Source: Lithospermum erythrorhizon (lineage: Eukaryota; Streptophyta; Magnoliopsida; Boraginales; Boraginaceae). Taken from it: a DNA stretch of 64,000 nt. Positions 47,649 to 59,799 of the stretch are shown here, one piece after another (position 1 is the first letter of the stretch; each line of letters begins with the position of its first letter). The stretch spans positions 55,214 through 119,213 of the forward strand of contig JADFUC010000929.1 in assembly GCA_019722365.1 (NCBI GenBank), given 5' to 3'. The notes under the pieces were generated by a model that was given only the letters and a program-made list of their open reading frames with translations, was not told where the DNA came from and did not search any database. The translations under genes and the position numbers were made by a program.

Positions 47649-48498
47649 TGTTAGTGCGTGTAGTTGAATTCGAGTGTTTGACATGTGACCAAGCGATCCT
47701 TGGCGGATATGGTGGCAACTACTCGAGAGTCGGCCAGGATCTTTTCGCAGCAGATTTTTGTTACCGTATACGAAGGATCATGGAGAATCCTAGAAGATAT
47801 GATTTGATTGAGCTTATGGGCATTCTTGTCAATCGAGGAACAAGATCTGGCGTCCCAAAATCAAATGGGTAAAGTTGGCCAAAGAAGCATTTATTATCTC
47901 TGAAGATGGGAAGTTTCGTTTATAGAGAAATTTGCTATAAACATTGGATATTACTTTTATGCTATATAATATTTCTAATGCGAGGCAGGTGAGAGTGCGA
48001 AACAATAGTGTGTTACTGCGTATTGTATTGGGCATGGAGCAACTTTTTGTGTGAGATTTAGTGTGTGAGGTAAGATATGCGGAGTGTTTATAAACTCCGC
48101 TTTAGTATTGTACAAGCCCATGCATGACACAGTTCTGGCCAGTCTTACTTTACAGTGAAAGATCACGAAGTGACACATCTAGGCATAGTAGTGTGTAGTG
48201 AAGGATAGAGTGTTGTTGTTGTAGTCATCTTGGACCACAGGCTTATGCGCTCAGTTAGATAGAATAGAGGCGAAGAGAATGGGAAGGCGTTCGAGTAAGA
48301 CCTTGTTTGTAATTCTTGATCATATTGGAATCCTTGGCTGAAGTATTTGTCCCCAGGGCAGTAAGGTGCTACTTTGGCCTTGAGCGTTGCAAATTGTGTG
48401 TTTTTACTTTTGAGAATTTTACTTTTCACAGTAGTTGTTGAGTGCTTAGAGTTATTGAAAATTGATCCGTCGCCTTGTTATACGGGGGTGGATTACTC
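47649..48498 (+). repeat. Sirevirus 3' LTR
   Basis: TGTTAGTGCGTGTAGTTG at the left, GGGGGTGGATTACTC at the right; 850 bp against 828 bp for the 5' copy. Divergence is clearly visible, with many small indels. Confidence 0.85.
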
Positions 48499-49751
48499 GA
48501 TTCAAAACCATCTAGAAAAGGCATTGCAAAGCAAATTATCCTTTAATGAAAATCAAGGCACTAATAGTTATATCTTACAGAGGTAGTTATATAAGCATAA
48601 AGAGGTGGCTTGGAGGCATTTATCGAGGTGGAAGAGGATGTGGAAGGAAGCCTTTCGATAGAGGCCGGAAAAGAGGTTATCGACCGTTTAGGCGTGGTCA
48701 AATTTAGGAGGCTGAGGAAGAGCCGGATATCGACAATGAAGTGATAAGTCCTTGGAGTTTCAATATTATAATTGTAACAAATATGGTTATTCGATTATGA
48801 ATGTCGTCCCAAACTTTATCTGATGAAAGAAATAAATAATTTTACAACAACTAGATGTAGAAAAAAGAAGTTGGATTTGCTATATTTCTAACATATAATG
48901 GAAATGAAGAGTGCCTTGAAATATTTGGTATCTTGATACCGGCTCAATGTCAGCGTGGTCGAAGATACATTCGTTATTGGATCAAACGTCCGATTGGAGA
49001 AGTGACTTTATTGATTCGTAAAGTTCGATCTGTGAAAAAGGAAGATTATGATTTTCTTAAATAATGAAGAAAAAGTTTACTCGTGTTTATTATATACATG
49101 CATTAAAGAGTAACATCATTAATCTTGGACTTCTAAAGAAAGGATATACCGTAAATATGAAGGAGGAATTTACTCTATCAATAAGAAATCAAGCTCAGGA
49201 AATTGATTGCAAAAGTTGATATGTAATGCGAATCAAATTTTCATATTTGGACATGAAGGCGGGACATTGCTTGAAGTCGGTGTAAAATGACTTATGGTTA
49301 TGACATTTAAGATTTGAGTAATGCTGAACGATTAGTTTCAGGTATTATCAAAGACAAACATGGTGAATGGACTTCCGATAATTAATGAACTTTGATCATT
49401 TATGTGATGCGTGTGTGAAATGAAAATGACATCGATCAAAGTTTTCTTGTTTGGAAAATCTTGGAGAGCTAGAGGCCATTGGAAATAATTCGCCCTAGAC
49501 ACTGTTAATCCATTTGATATCCGAGTCATGGGAGGAAATAAGTACTATTTAACTTTCATTGATGATTATAGTAGAAAAAGTTGGGTATACATATTGAAAG
49601 AAAAAATAAAGCTCTTGAAAAAATTTTAAAGTTCAAGTGAATCATTTAAAGGTACTTAGATCGATAGAGAGGAGGAGAATACAATTCAAATTTGTTTAAT
49701 AAGTACACGACAAAGAGCATCAAATTATTCATCGGTTGACTAAAGGAGCAT
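48499..49751 (+). pseudogene. copia-4 gag C-terminus, protease, integrase first part
   Basis: Gag resumes with EKALQSKLSF at 48513-48545 and continues with a Gly/Arg-rich stretch and a zinc-knuckle YYNCNKYGY near 48765-48790. The protease active site is WYLDTGS at 48926-48948. Integrase follows with GIIKDKHGEW near 49342-49372 and GGNKYYLTFIDDYSRKSW at 49530-49580, the catalytic-D block with F..DDYSR. It stops at 49751 where a solo gypsy LTR is inserted and continues at 51967. Frame changes are frequent. Confidence 0.82.
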
Positions 49752-51966
49752 TATAACGATAGCAATTAAAATACGCCCAGGGTGAAATCGTCCCAAATCC
49801 ACGGACACTAGAGTACGCTGATGTTGGATGACTTCGATTTTGTGGCTTGTCTTGAAACCTTTCAATGAAAACAATATACAACTAGCAATGATACTTTTGA
49901 GAAAAAGGATCCGTATTGGTATTCTAACCATATCAGCAATAGCGTACCGCGCTCCGAGGTACCCGTCTGACAACCTACAACAACGAAGTATCTCAAAATA
50001 ACAACTACAGACAACGACCCTGATCCAACAAAATAAAAGGCGAAAGTGAGGATCATGCCACCAGCATTTCACTTTCATTTCTGTGCGGAAACACCGAAGA
50101 AACCCGTCGAAAGAACACACGCGCTTTATCAACCTAACAATAAAATTGCCGCCCATAGCGAATAGGGTATAGTATTCTGAGAAGCTTAGTGAATATATCT
50201 CGAGAATGAAATCAGCTTCGATCACGCGATAGTGTATCAAAGGAATTAATATTGCATACGATAGATAAGTGATATATGATATTATTGACTTAGGATCTTA
50301 ATATAAAGTCAGCTAGCGGTTTCATTATCATTTTCATATGGTCGCAAATTGTTACTAAAATTATCAAAATAGCTGTCAACAATAGCATGCGATATATCTG
50401 AGAAAAAGCGTAACATGCGCTGTGATCGACCTATACATCGCGACAACGGCGACACATGACCTCCAGCGACTAGGCAGCTCGTGACCCACGACCAGCTCGA
50501 CAATAGTATCAACAACAGCTCAATGATAGTATCAACTCAACTATTTGAACAATGATATCGACTCAACAGCTCAACAATAGTATCAACTCGACAACTCAAC
50601 AATAATATCGACTCGACAACTTTCTATCCAACTCCAACGACTGCGCTCAGCAATCCTGACTCAGTATAACTCGGGTTTCACAACTAATGCGCATATAATC
50701 AACCTCGACTGCCGGGGAGAAACATGCCCGTCGGCCATCAAAACATCACCGAATCGTAGCAGTGCGAAGCAATACTTGAATACGTTACTAGGTACGAGGC
50801 AACTCGCTTAAATCGTACTTAAAACGGCGAGACAACTTCAGCCGACAACGTCGGCACAAATATCTGACTGGCACCTAATGCATTCAGCAACTCCTCAGAA
50901 AACAACATGCGACTCGTAAGACCCTGAAAGCCTTATGACGACTCGGCCAGCGATGCATAATCAACATATAATTCAACCTGAAATCATATATATAAACATA
51001 CACATATCCGTAATCAAATAGTTAATCGACACCCGTGAGATAGATGCTACTTTCGTCTGGAAATTAAACAAAATCTCCAGCCTTGTCCATGACAAACGGA
51101 CGCTCACTTGTCAGCGCCTAATTACTACTTATACGCAACTAAGTAATATAACATTCTACTATATATATAATCTACATCCTCGATACCCCAAAATAGCAAC
51201 AAAAGTTCCCTATCTTATTCAACTTGAGTTCATGACACTTTCCTATTAATGATCGAGTTCGATTACTAGTTCAAAGGCCTCGTTAGATATTAACAACTAA
51301 TGTCACATTTTCTAACCATCTTTAATCTCAAATCAACTATCCAACTTACAAAACTTGTAATATCCGAACATTCTCACAATAAACAAAAATCACGGCTTAC
51401 GCCTCAGAAATAATCCTAAATAAAGTCCACGAGTACATACATCATTTTTAAAACCCATTTAGAAAAAAAGTCAACAAAAGTCAGCTATAATCCTGACATT
51501 TTTCAACCCAGCCGTCGATAATTATCAACTCTTATACGATAATCTAGCTTAAATGGCGATTACATAACATAATAAACATAGCTCAAGTCAACTCAACTTC
51601 CCAAAAAGTCAACATCCTCAAACTCAAAATACTCCAAAAGATTCGATCTTGCTTACCTCAACACGTAGAGAATGGCTCGGGGAAACTCTCGAAATTTTAG
51701 GACCAAAGCTCGCCAAATGAGGAAGAAAATGGAAGAAATTTTTTTCAAAGGGAAATAATGGAGGGATTCGGCGAGAACTAAGAAAATGAAGATGATGATG
51801 ATAAGGACTTCGGCTTGGATAGGTATGAAAAGGGTACATGAAATTAGTGCAAAATATCTCAAGAATGGAATTGCAAGTTCTCGTTAGGTTTAACAACAAC
51901 TCTAACATAATTTAACTACAACCCCAAATAATATTACGATAATGTTGAAGCAAGCGGGTTATTACA
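49752..51966 (-). mobile_element. Solo gypsy LTR, family B, inserted in copia-4 integrase
   Basis: Inverted ends: TATAACGAT at 49752 (changed TGTAACGGCC) and GCGGGTTATTACA at 51966. 2215 bp. Internal order is as in 29152-33388 (AATCCACGGACAC, AGAAGCTTAGTGAATATAT, CAACTCG repeats, CGACACCCGTGAGATA). Flanks AGCAT (49747-49751) and GCGTAT (51968-51973) are a near target duplication. The interrupted integrase continues directly with AYTP at 51970. Confidence 0.82.
50500..50640. repeat. ATATCGACTCAACA-type short repeats in family-B LTR
   Basis: Five to six tandem copies of AACAGCTCAACAATAGTATC-like units. Counterpart of 29950-30065. Confidence 0.7.
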
Positions 51967-52318
51967 GGCGTATACTCCTTGTGAAATGGAGTGCGAGAAA
52001 GAAAGAATCGCGCAATACTTGATATGGCGAGAAGTATGGTGATGTATTTGGAAATATGGTGATGTTACAGTTAAAGAAAGCTTTATATGGTTTGAAACAA
52101 GCTCCAAGAGCTTGGAACTCAAGGGTGGATGAATACTTTCAGAAAATTGGTTTCGTAAAAAGTCCATATGAGCATGCTCTCTATACAAAAACAAATCAAA
52201 AGGAAAATATTATGATCGTGTGCTTATATGTAGATGATATGATCTTCTGATTCTGATCTGATATGAGATAGTGAGGATTTAAGTAATGATTGGCCAATTT
52301 GAAATAGCCAGAGATATT
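51967..52318 (+). pseudogene. copia-4 integrase end and reverse transcriptase fragment
   Basis: AYTPCEMECERKNR at 51970-52010 is the YTPQQNGV.ERKNR block of copia integrase. An open stretch 52056-52250 carries LKKALYGLKQAPRAWNSRVD and CLYVDDMIF, the YVDD catalytic box. It ends with an IGQFE..DIG block in shifted frame near 52285-52318 (the MIGQFEMTDLG block). The region between integrase and the ALYGLKQAP block, i.e. the first half of RT, is absent, so a deletion of several hundred bases lies near 52010-52060. Confidence 0.85.
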
Positions 52319-53704
52319 GGACAAATTTCACATCAAAATGCAAAGATTGTTTAATTTTTAGCATTCGATAGTGAGAAATTATTTAAAACTCAACCATCAA
52401 AACTAAAAATTATTTCATCGACCTCCGTCTCTAAAATATTCATGAATTTTGTTTTGATGATTAAAATGATTTAAAACTCAACCACGAAATTCAAAATTTA
52501 TAAATACTAAATATGGCGTCGTTTCTAAAAGATGGATTTAATTTTCTTTTCCATGATACATAATTATTTAAAACTCCACCAAAAAATTGGTAACTTTTTG
52601 ATTACTATATATATATTACATACGTGAAAGCTAAGAGATTTTTCAATAGTCAAAATTAACAAATTTTATTGTCTTAATAATTGATATACAACTGGTTTGA
52701 ATGATATTATCATATTAACACTAAAGTAAGTTGAAAATATTATATGTTGATATACATATTTCACATAATAATATAACCAAATTTTTTTATAAAGTATTTG
52801 AGTTTAAAATTAAAACATCGACTTGTAATTATTCGTCGTTCGTATAATTTGATTACTTTTATCCATCGAGGAAAAGATTGTCAGTTAATTTAATGAACAA
52901 ACTAATATCATCCTAATTTATACACATAATATTGATTTGAATAATTATAATATTTTAGTAAATTACATTAAATATGTTAATACTTTAAATATTTTCATCG
53001 TATATTATATAATGCCATTATTAACATAAGCAATCACAAGGCTTTCCACGCAAATTAAAATATCAACTTGTCATAATTATTATGTCATTCGTGCATAATT
53101 TGAATATTTTTATCCATCGGAGAAAAGATTATGCAAATTAATTTAATAAACAAATGAATATCATCTAATTTATAGATATGGCATTGATTTGAATAAAAAT
53201 TATAATATTTTATTAAATTAAATTAAATATATTAATACTTTAAATATTTTTTCATCTATATTATGTAATACTTCGTATTAACATAAAACACTATAGGAGG
53301 TTTCCTTGTTTTTTCATATTAAAATCTTGTGATAATGACTATATAAATCTTAACACTTTTCTGATACTTATTTTCGATTACTATATGTGAATTGTTAGCT
53401 ACAAATTTCAATAAAGAATAAATTCTACATGTTTCAAACAAAAATTTGAAAATTCTTCAACTGATGATTGAAGCTCGACCAACAAAACTTAAAAATTATG
53501 AAAACAACATACTACCTCAAATACAAAAAGGTTAGTGATTTTCTTTTTAAATAATTAAAGTGGCCCAAAAAAGTCAATCTGAAATTAAATTTATAAATAC
53601 CCAGAATTTCACATCATATCTAGAGAAGATGGATTCGATTTTACAGTTGATAGTCAAAATTATTTAAAAGTCAATGACAAAGTAAAAAATTATGAAATTG
53701 CGTA
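52319..53704. other. AT-rich non-coding DNA with tandem duplication
   Basis: No genes seen. Within it 52810-53035 and 53053-53290 are two copies of the same roughly 235-bp sequence (common blocks TTTTTATCCATCG, TTGATTTGAATAA, AATACTTTAAATATTTT). TTTAAAACTCAACCA recurs at 52383, 52471 and similar words near 52564 and 53465. Composition and repeats suggest an AT-rich non-autonomous element. Confidence 0.55.
52810..53290. repeat. Two-copy direct repeat of about 235 bp
   Basis: Copy 1 starts AAAATTAAAACATCGACTTG, copy 2 GCAAATTAAAATATCAACTTG. They are about 80-85% alike by eye and adjacent. Confidence 0.75.
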
Positions 53705-53991
53705 TGTAATGACCATGATCGTCGCCACGAGGTTAGAATCGTGAAATCCACGGACACGAGTCTGATCGATGGATATTTCGAATTTAAAAGACTCTTGGTC
53801 TTGAAATAACTTAAAAAACACTATACAACGGACAAAGGCAGTTTAAAGAAAAAGAATCATTAGAGTGGTATTCACTGCATGCGAATAACAGCTTGATATC
53901 TGACGATCACGGCCTTGAGAAAATATCAACATCTGATATGGCGAGAAATCCCAAAATAACAACAATATAAACAACCGAATACAATCAAAAA
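53705..53991 (-). mobile_element. Family-B LTR, left part (interrupted)
   Basis: Begins TGTAATGACC and follows 29152-29440 (ACGAGGTTAGAATCGT, CACGGACACGAGT, AACAATATAAACAACCGA). It is broken at 53991 by the family-A solo LTR and resumes at 56636. Confidence 0.75.
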
Positions 53992-56635
53992 TGCGCGTCC
54001 GCTTGGTCGGCCGCCTGGTGAGAATACGTTATAATCCGAACACGAGAGTCGCAAGCCAGATGGGCGGCTTCATTTAAAAACTACTGAATTTCGTCAAATA
54101 TTTGATTCCACGTTAATATTCTCAAAATAATACTTGATTTTAAAAATTTTACAATGCATCGGTGATATCTAACCAACCAACTCCATATATATACAACATA
54201 TCCCAATACTTGATAATGAAGCAAGTCTACAAAAGAGAGTAAATATTGTACTTTCGGAATACAAAGTGACAAGCTGAGCAAGGCTAAAGTTTAAAATAAA
54301 ATACAGCAATCATGATTGAAAACAATAAAAATCGGTATGAGGATCCTCTGCCACCCGATGCTCACTGGCCACTAAGTTTCATCTCAGCCTTGGCTCCATG
54401 CAATCATGACTGGCACAAATGAAAATCGCCCATAGCGAAAAGGGGGTGTAAGGCTGCGAGCTTGTGAACTAACGAGTGAACTTGCAAGCGGAGCAGGAGA
54501 CGGACAATATTATAATGGCCAGTATATGAATAAATCACATTGTATATATATATATATCGGGACTACTAATAAAGTCATACAATAAGATTCAAAGAAGGTC
54601 TTGGGCATAACATGTGTAGGAGATGGGCCCAAAGTGCATTAAGGCACCTGTGAGCATCCGAGGAATGAAATCAGCAAGACTTCATGTGACTATAACTCTA
54701 GTCATGAAGTACATCTCGTCTCTCCTGATAATACTCCTACAATGCTTATATGATCCGTCTACTGCTTGGGGAATAGATAAATCGCTAATAATAAATACAA
54801 CATCTTTAGTATTATAAGGCCCAGCGTCACTTGATGCCTATAGCAAAGGAAGTGACAATAGATCTCAGCTACTTGCATTTTGAAGTATAAGGCGAAGCGT
54901 CAACGATCATGGCCATGAAAGTGATAAATAGATCTCCCATTGCACGCTATACCTAAGTATAAGGCCAACATCAACAAGTACACAGCAAAGTAACAATAGA
55001 TCTCCAGCATATACCGAAGTATAAGGCCAATTAGCGATACCGTATCCTACTTGAGGAAGGAGGAAATGCTAACCCCAATCATCCCAGCCTTAGAATTTGA
55101 ATCACGATGCACAAAGAGTCACCTCGAGGAAGTCATACATAACTCAACCAACACCTCTGATAACCAACTACTCTGCAGACAAAGTTAAGCCTTGCCCGGT
55201 AAAACATCTCGCGATCACAAATCAATCGCAGCCGCCGGCAAAGGCCACGGGGAAATACATAAGTCTTGGAAGCAAGGTACGAAATACAAAGAAGTGCCGA
55301 CAAGGCCGCGGGGAAATCGAGAAATATAAGTTGGGAGTTCAAATTTATTACTTACTCAGCCGTCTTGGCCCGCAGAATATAATCACGTAATCTTATCGCC
55401 AGGTACAAAATGAATCACGCATAATCATACAACAATTACATATTATATATCATTCTCACGTAATCATAACACAATGACATGTACATCGTTCTCACATAAT
55501 CATACCACCGATAGCATGTTCACGCAATGTAAAATGAAATGCGTGAAATGCTTGATGGGGAATAAGTACTACGCCTCTAGTATTTACCACAAAAGCAGCC
55601 AGCGAACAATCCGCGATGGCGCCCTTTCTGATCAGCGCTAACAAAAACACCAGAAAGTATAATCAAAACCTACTAAAATACCACTGCGTTCTAGAAGACC
55701 ACGCTGCAACTCTTAGTGAACTATTTACAACGATGCAAATAGCCGGATAAAACAACAAATCAATAATCCCGTCGGACCTTGACTTGATCGATCTCAGCCC
55801 CAGGAATTCCACCTTATTATTTTAACATTTCAAATCCAACTTATAAGTCATTCTAATTAACACTTGAGTCCGTAATTATGACTATGCTCCAAAATATCGA
55901 TTATAACTCAACTGAAAAATAACACTTTTTGACTAAGCGCTGTCCAGTTTTAAATCACCATTTACTTGTCATGACAACTACAATAAGGTTCAATTAAACT
56001 CCTGCACATTTAAAGTCTTATAAAAATATCGACCCAAAGTCAAGCCCAAAACCTAGAAAATCAACCCGACCGTAACATCCTCGAAGCGACCTACAAATCA
56101 TGAATTAAATCAACATATACGTCATGGCGTCCATATGAACTTAGAAACACAATTAAATTCAATTTAGCAAAAGTCAACTGAAAGTCAGCTATGTGAAACC
56201 AGAAATATTATCCCGAAGATTTGAACTTTCGTACATAATTGAAAGGGACGATGAGGGAAGATATTCAACAGCGTCTTTTGAGTTTGAAAACTGACAATCG
56301 AAGAAAGCGGAAGAAAATTTCAAGGGGGAGGGGGAATGGAACTCTAGGCCATGGTGAAGAAGAAGAAGATGAGATTTGCCTTGTGTGATGATGTGTTGGA
56401 TAGGGATGAGAAGATATTTAAGAAAAAGGTTGAGTCGTTCGGTTTTCGATTAATTTCTCCGCTTCCGTCTTAAATCTCGTGAAACCAATTCCAAATGTAA
56501 CATTTCCCGTGACAAAAACTACTATAAGTATAATCTTAGTCTCGGTACATCGATCTTGTCGAAATTATTTTATCTTATCGCGGATTCCGCGCGACCGAAA
56601 ATTTTAAATTTTTTTTAGCATGTAGGGTTATTACA
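53992..56635 (-). mobile_element. Solo gypsy LTR, family A, nested in family-B LTR
   Basis: From TGCGCGTCCGC to GGGTTATTACA, 2644 bp, the only full-length family-A LTR in the window. The family-B sequence is continuous around it (CAATCAAAAA before, AAAACAACAGTGAGG after; the uninterrupted copy reads GATCGAAAACAACTT). Flanks AAAAA/AAAAC fit a 5-base duplication with one change. Contains subrepeats with ATACCTAAGTATAAGG at 54870-55030. Confidence 0.85.
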
Positions 56636-56955
56636 AAAACAACAGTGAGGATATTGCATGCATTTCCTTCAGGCTACAAGTAACGTCGGCAGACAAACAC
56701 AGAAAATGATCTGAGGCTCACTGTCGACCTAGCGATGAAATTGCTTAGATAGCGAATAGGGTGTAAGCTGCGAAGCATAGTGAATATATATCTCAAGAAT
56801 GAAATTAACCTTCAATCACGCATAGTGTACCAATGTAGTTGATATCGGATAAAATAAATAATTACTACATAATATTATTCAACATGATCTTAACACGAAG
56901 TCATTATGATTTCATTATCATTTTACATTGTGTTCATAAATTAGATCGCAAGTCG
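56636..56955 (-). mobile_element. Family-B LTR, right part, truncated
   Basis: Continues 29440-29760 of the other family-B LTR (GAATAGGGTGTAAGCTGCGAAGC, TGAATATATATCTCAAGA, TGTGTTCATAAATT). It stops near 56955 at a junction with gypsy pol, so about 1.5 kb of the LTR is missing. Confidence 0.7.
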
Positions 56956-58060
56956 AAGATCGACTCAATGCTTAAATCTAGCAGTTACGTAGCGCTTCCC
57001 GCCTGCTCAGAAGCGTACGCTCTTCTACGTTTACTTTGGGTTGATCTTGATAGTCGCGTCGTAGTCATTTGCGATAAACTCCATCCGTCTCCTGCGCACT
57101 TGAGTCGGTCTCTGCGTCGGGAGATGCTTGGACTCTTATGATCAGTGTAAATCGGCATCAACCCCATTACAAGTAATGCCTCGACTTGAAAGCCGAAACC
57201 GTCGGCACTTGACTCGAGATCGTGGGTCGGGTAGTGCGTCTTATATGATTAGCCGGTGTCGAAGCATAAGAAATCGCTCTTTCCGATGCAGCCATCGATA
57301 CATAACTGACCCTGGTGAGGCCGTCGGCTATCATCACATAACCCTCGAACCGGATGGTAGGCTAAAACCGGTGCGATGGTCAACTTCGCGCTGACTCGAA
57401 GCATCTACTGCCCGATCACCATTCGAATAAAGAGACGCGTTCTAGTCAGCTTGGTCATCGGAGTTTCAATTAGCGAAGTCACGATAAACCTCACGTAATA
57501 CCCATCGAGCCAAAAACTCACCGCTCGGTGTGGCTCGTGAACCCGGCTCCCAGTATTCACCGACACCGCTTACAGTGCCTTTAGCAAGGCTCTACGTCAC
57601 GATCTTCTGGCCCCAGGCGGACGCTACTCGGCGAATTCACGTTTACTAAACTTAGCGTACAAGCGGTGCTATCACCGATGTCTCAGCCTTTGACCGAATG
57701 TCTCCCGAAACATCGACATCTTCGCGAGACGACCATGGCATCCTACAATGCAATTTTCATACTGCTTTCGAGTCGACCCATGCCGAAACCAGCCAACCTT
57801 CTGCGTAAACCTTTGACACCGAGTCTTGAAATAAAGGCTTCGATGGTAGAATCTTCACTCACTTGAAGCCAGTCTCCCGATCTACCGGACTGCGCAAAAC
57901 CAATATCACTACGGTGGCGATCAATCTTGGGCAATAAGCTACGCGCGATGAAGTTATGGAGAAGAAGGTGTCGTGTACATGATATCACCGGCGGCGCGCT
58001 TGCTAAACTATTGCGTAGATCGTGGATTACACAACATTTTCGAAAGTTTGGGTGCTTGAC
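56956..58060 (-). pseudogene. Ty3/gypsy RT and RNase H fragment
   Basis: Minus strand: near 57890-57930 LLPKID (FSKIDLRSGY block), QVSEDSTI near 57860, then near 57340-57380 the RNase H entry block APVLAYPSGSRGYV. AISYAS follows near 57265 (the VIAYASRQL block) and PIYTDHKSP near 57135-57160. The order on the minus strand is right, but most of the RT core with its YxDD box is scrambled and integrase is absent: after RNase H the sequence joins the LTR at 56955. The open stretches 57743-57988 and 56985-57167 are parts of it. It is inactive. Confidence 0.75.
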
Positions 58061-58838
58061 TAGATAATTGAAGTGCAGCTACGGAAACTTCTGGCTGCCA
58101 AATGAGTAATGCAACATCATCTTTTCAAATTTTATAGACATAAGCGCGGAGTTAATTATAATACGGCGGTACCCATGCATGCTGACCCTGCTTTGACTTT
58201 AAGCAAGCGAAATAGTTGACACAAAGGCGAAGCGGCAGTCGTGGCCGATAAGCCACTAAGCGTAATTAGCCCAGGTTCTCATGAATAATATGTAAGTAAA
58301 TACATGAACATGATAAGAAAATGATGCGGAACAGTGCTTGTATTACAATTGTTTACAAAAGCAAATACCAATTAGTCATAACAGATGTCGATACAAATTC
58401 AAACCAACAAATCGATAAGTGTCAAGAGGTAGGGGCATTGGCGGTTCTTGAAGAGATGTAGCAACCTTCTTAACTGTACTTTAACCTTTGCTGAAGGGTC
58501 TTAACACAACCCATTATGGGAGTTAGAGGAGCGGAAAGATCCAAAGGAGCAAACCACTCTTGATGTATTCTTGAACTAAATCCTCGTGATTTGCTCTGAT
58601 GGAGGGTTGAAAGCATCCACCCATAGGTGCTTGGTAAAGCGGAAAAGGTAAATTAAACTAACACGACCTCAAGCAAAACTAAATGGAACCATTTGATAAT
58701 TAGAAAATAGCCATACGGACTTTCTTGAGGAAGAGCCTCTTTAGTGGATTTAAATGTACGCTCGAGCTACTTTCGCTTAGCAGTTTGTTTGATTATTAAC
58801 TACTTGGAGTCATTTCTGAAACATGAGAAATGTCAAAA
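58061..58838. other. Unassigned region left of copia solo LTR
   Basis: Mixed composition; minus strand has a coding-like reading around 58430-58470 (SLQEPPMPLPLDTYRF) but frequent stops. I do not recognise it. It is continuous with 59784 onward if the solo LTR is removed. Confidence 0.35.
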
Positions 58839-59778
58839 TGATAAGAGAATTACTATGCAAATGTGTTTAAATCTTAAACAAAAGGCATATCTGGATAATT
58901 TAGAATTGCATAAAATCATAATTATAATATATGCATACATATATATTAAATCCAGAACTTCTATTGGCAACGTCGCTTAACAAACTTTCAGCTTTCCTTT
59001 GAATTTCAATTGGCGCACGAATTGGAAATGCCTACAGTTGGTCCTTGTTTAGGGAGGGGTTGAATCCAACGCTTGAGTTTGCTAGAACGTGTGAGGGATT
59101 GGATGTTAAAATCAAGACAAGAATTTCAATTCTTGTCTTGGAAATGATTCGACTTTCTTACATGGATAGGCGTAGAACCTAGGGAAGGGGGCTTAGGTTT
59201 TTGGTTTTTGTTGCTAAAATAAACCGGCTCGTTTAATGAATCATAGAAATAGAGTCAAGTGAATATTTAATGAGCAGGCTCATTTAAATCGAACTTCTTT
59301 CGTTAAGTAAAATACTACTTAGCGAGTTATTAATAAGCAATGCTTATTTATTAATTAAGCCCAACAAGTTAATTAATTCATTTCATCGATTGATATTTTA
59401 CGTTACCGATATAAAATTCCCAAATTGAGAATATTCGATGATTACTGATCGACTCTCTCAATTTAGCGGCATTGTTTAATTTCCATTCATGAAATATAAT
59501 TCAGCATCCTTTGTATGTGTATGAAACACAGGCTCGAGATAATAGCGGTTGTATAATAATATAATTGACCATTATTATTATTATGACTGATTATACATGG
59601 GATCACAGCAATTTGACGCATCGAATATTATCATGAGGCAGCCAATAATTAAAATTACTACTATGGTTGAGCGTTACATTTATGTAATCGCGTTCACTAA
59701 ACTGAAATAAATAAATTATTACAATAATTATCGCAACGGCCATAATAAATAAAACTAATAACTATTGATTTCCCGACA
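58839..59778 (-). mobile_element. Solo copia LTR with perfect TSD
   Basis: Minus strand starts TGTCGGGAAATCAAT at 59778 and ends TTCTCTTATCA at 58839. It follows the copia-1 LTR in order (TTTATTATG, CGTTGCGA, TTATTATTATTA, GAATTATATTTCATG), so it is a distant member of the same family. CAAAA at 58834-58838 and 59779-59783 is a perfect 5-base target duplication. No interior or second LTR. Confidence 0.88.
59113..59140. repeat. Perfect 13-bp hairpin in copia solo LTR
   Basis: CAAGACAAGAATT and its complement AATTCTTGTCTTG around a TC loop. It lies about 275 bases from the LTR's 3' end; the copia-1 LTR has an unrelated-sequence hairpin about 170-190 bases from its end. Confidence 0.75.
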
Positions 59779-59799
59779 CAAAATTCTTACCCTCTGGCG

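Larger units (their letters stand above)
39351..48498 (+). mobile_element. Sirevirus-type Ty1/copia element nested in copia-4
   Basis: LTRs 39351-40178 and 47649-48498 match throughout. The interior holds gag, protease, integrase, RT and RNase H (about 40270-44580) and then 3 kb before the 3' LTR, the space where Sireviruses often carry an env-like gene. Length 9.1 kb. Pol motifs and a long Gag with a coiled-coil-like stretch are Sirevirus-like. The copia-4 Gag reading continues on both sides. The target duplication is not clear. Confidence 0.88.
38329..52318 (+). mobile_element. Ty1/copia element copia-4, twice interrupted, 3' end missing
   Basis: 5' LTR 38329-38687, PBS 38691-38702, gag 38730-39350 and 48499-48900, protease near 48926, integrase 49270-49751 and 51967-52060, RT 52056-52318. 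The protein reads on in the correct order across the Sirevirus insertion (39351-48498) and the family-B solo LTR (49752-51966). No RNase H or 3' LTR is found: after 52318 the sequence turns to unrelated AT-rich DNA. It is therefore older than both insertions. Confidence 0.8.

Noticed and set aside
52319..53704. 3' LTR of copia-4
   Set aside because: No similarity to the 5' LTR (38329-38687) seen; composition alone is not enough.
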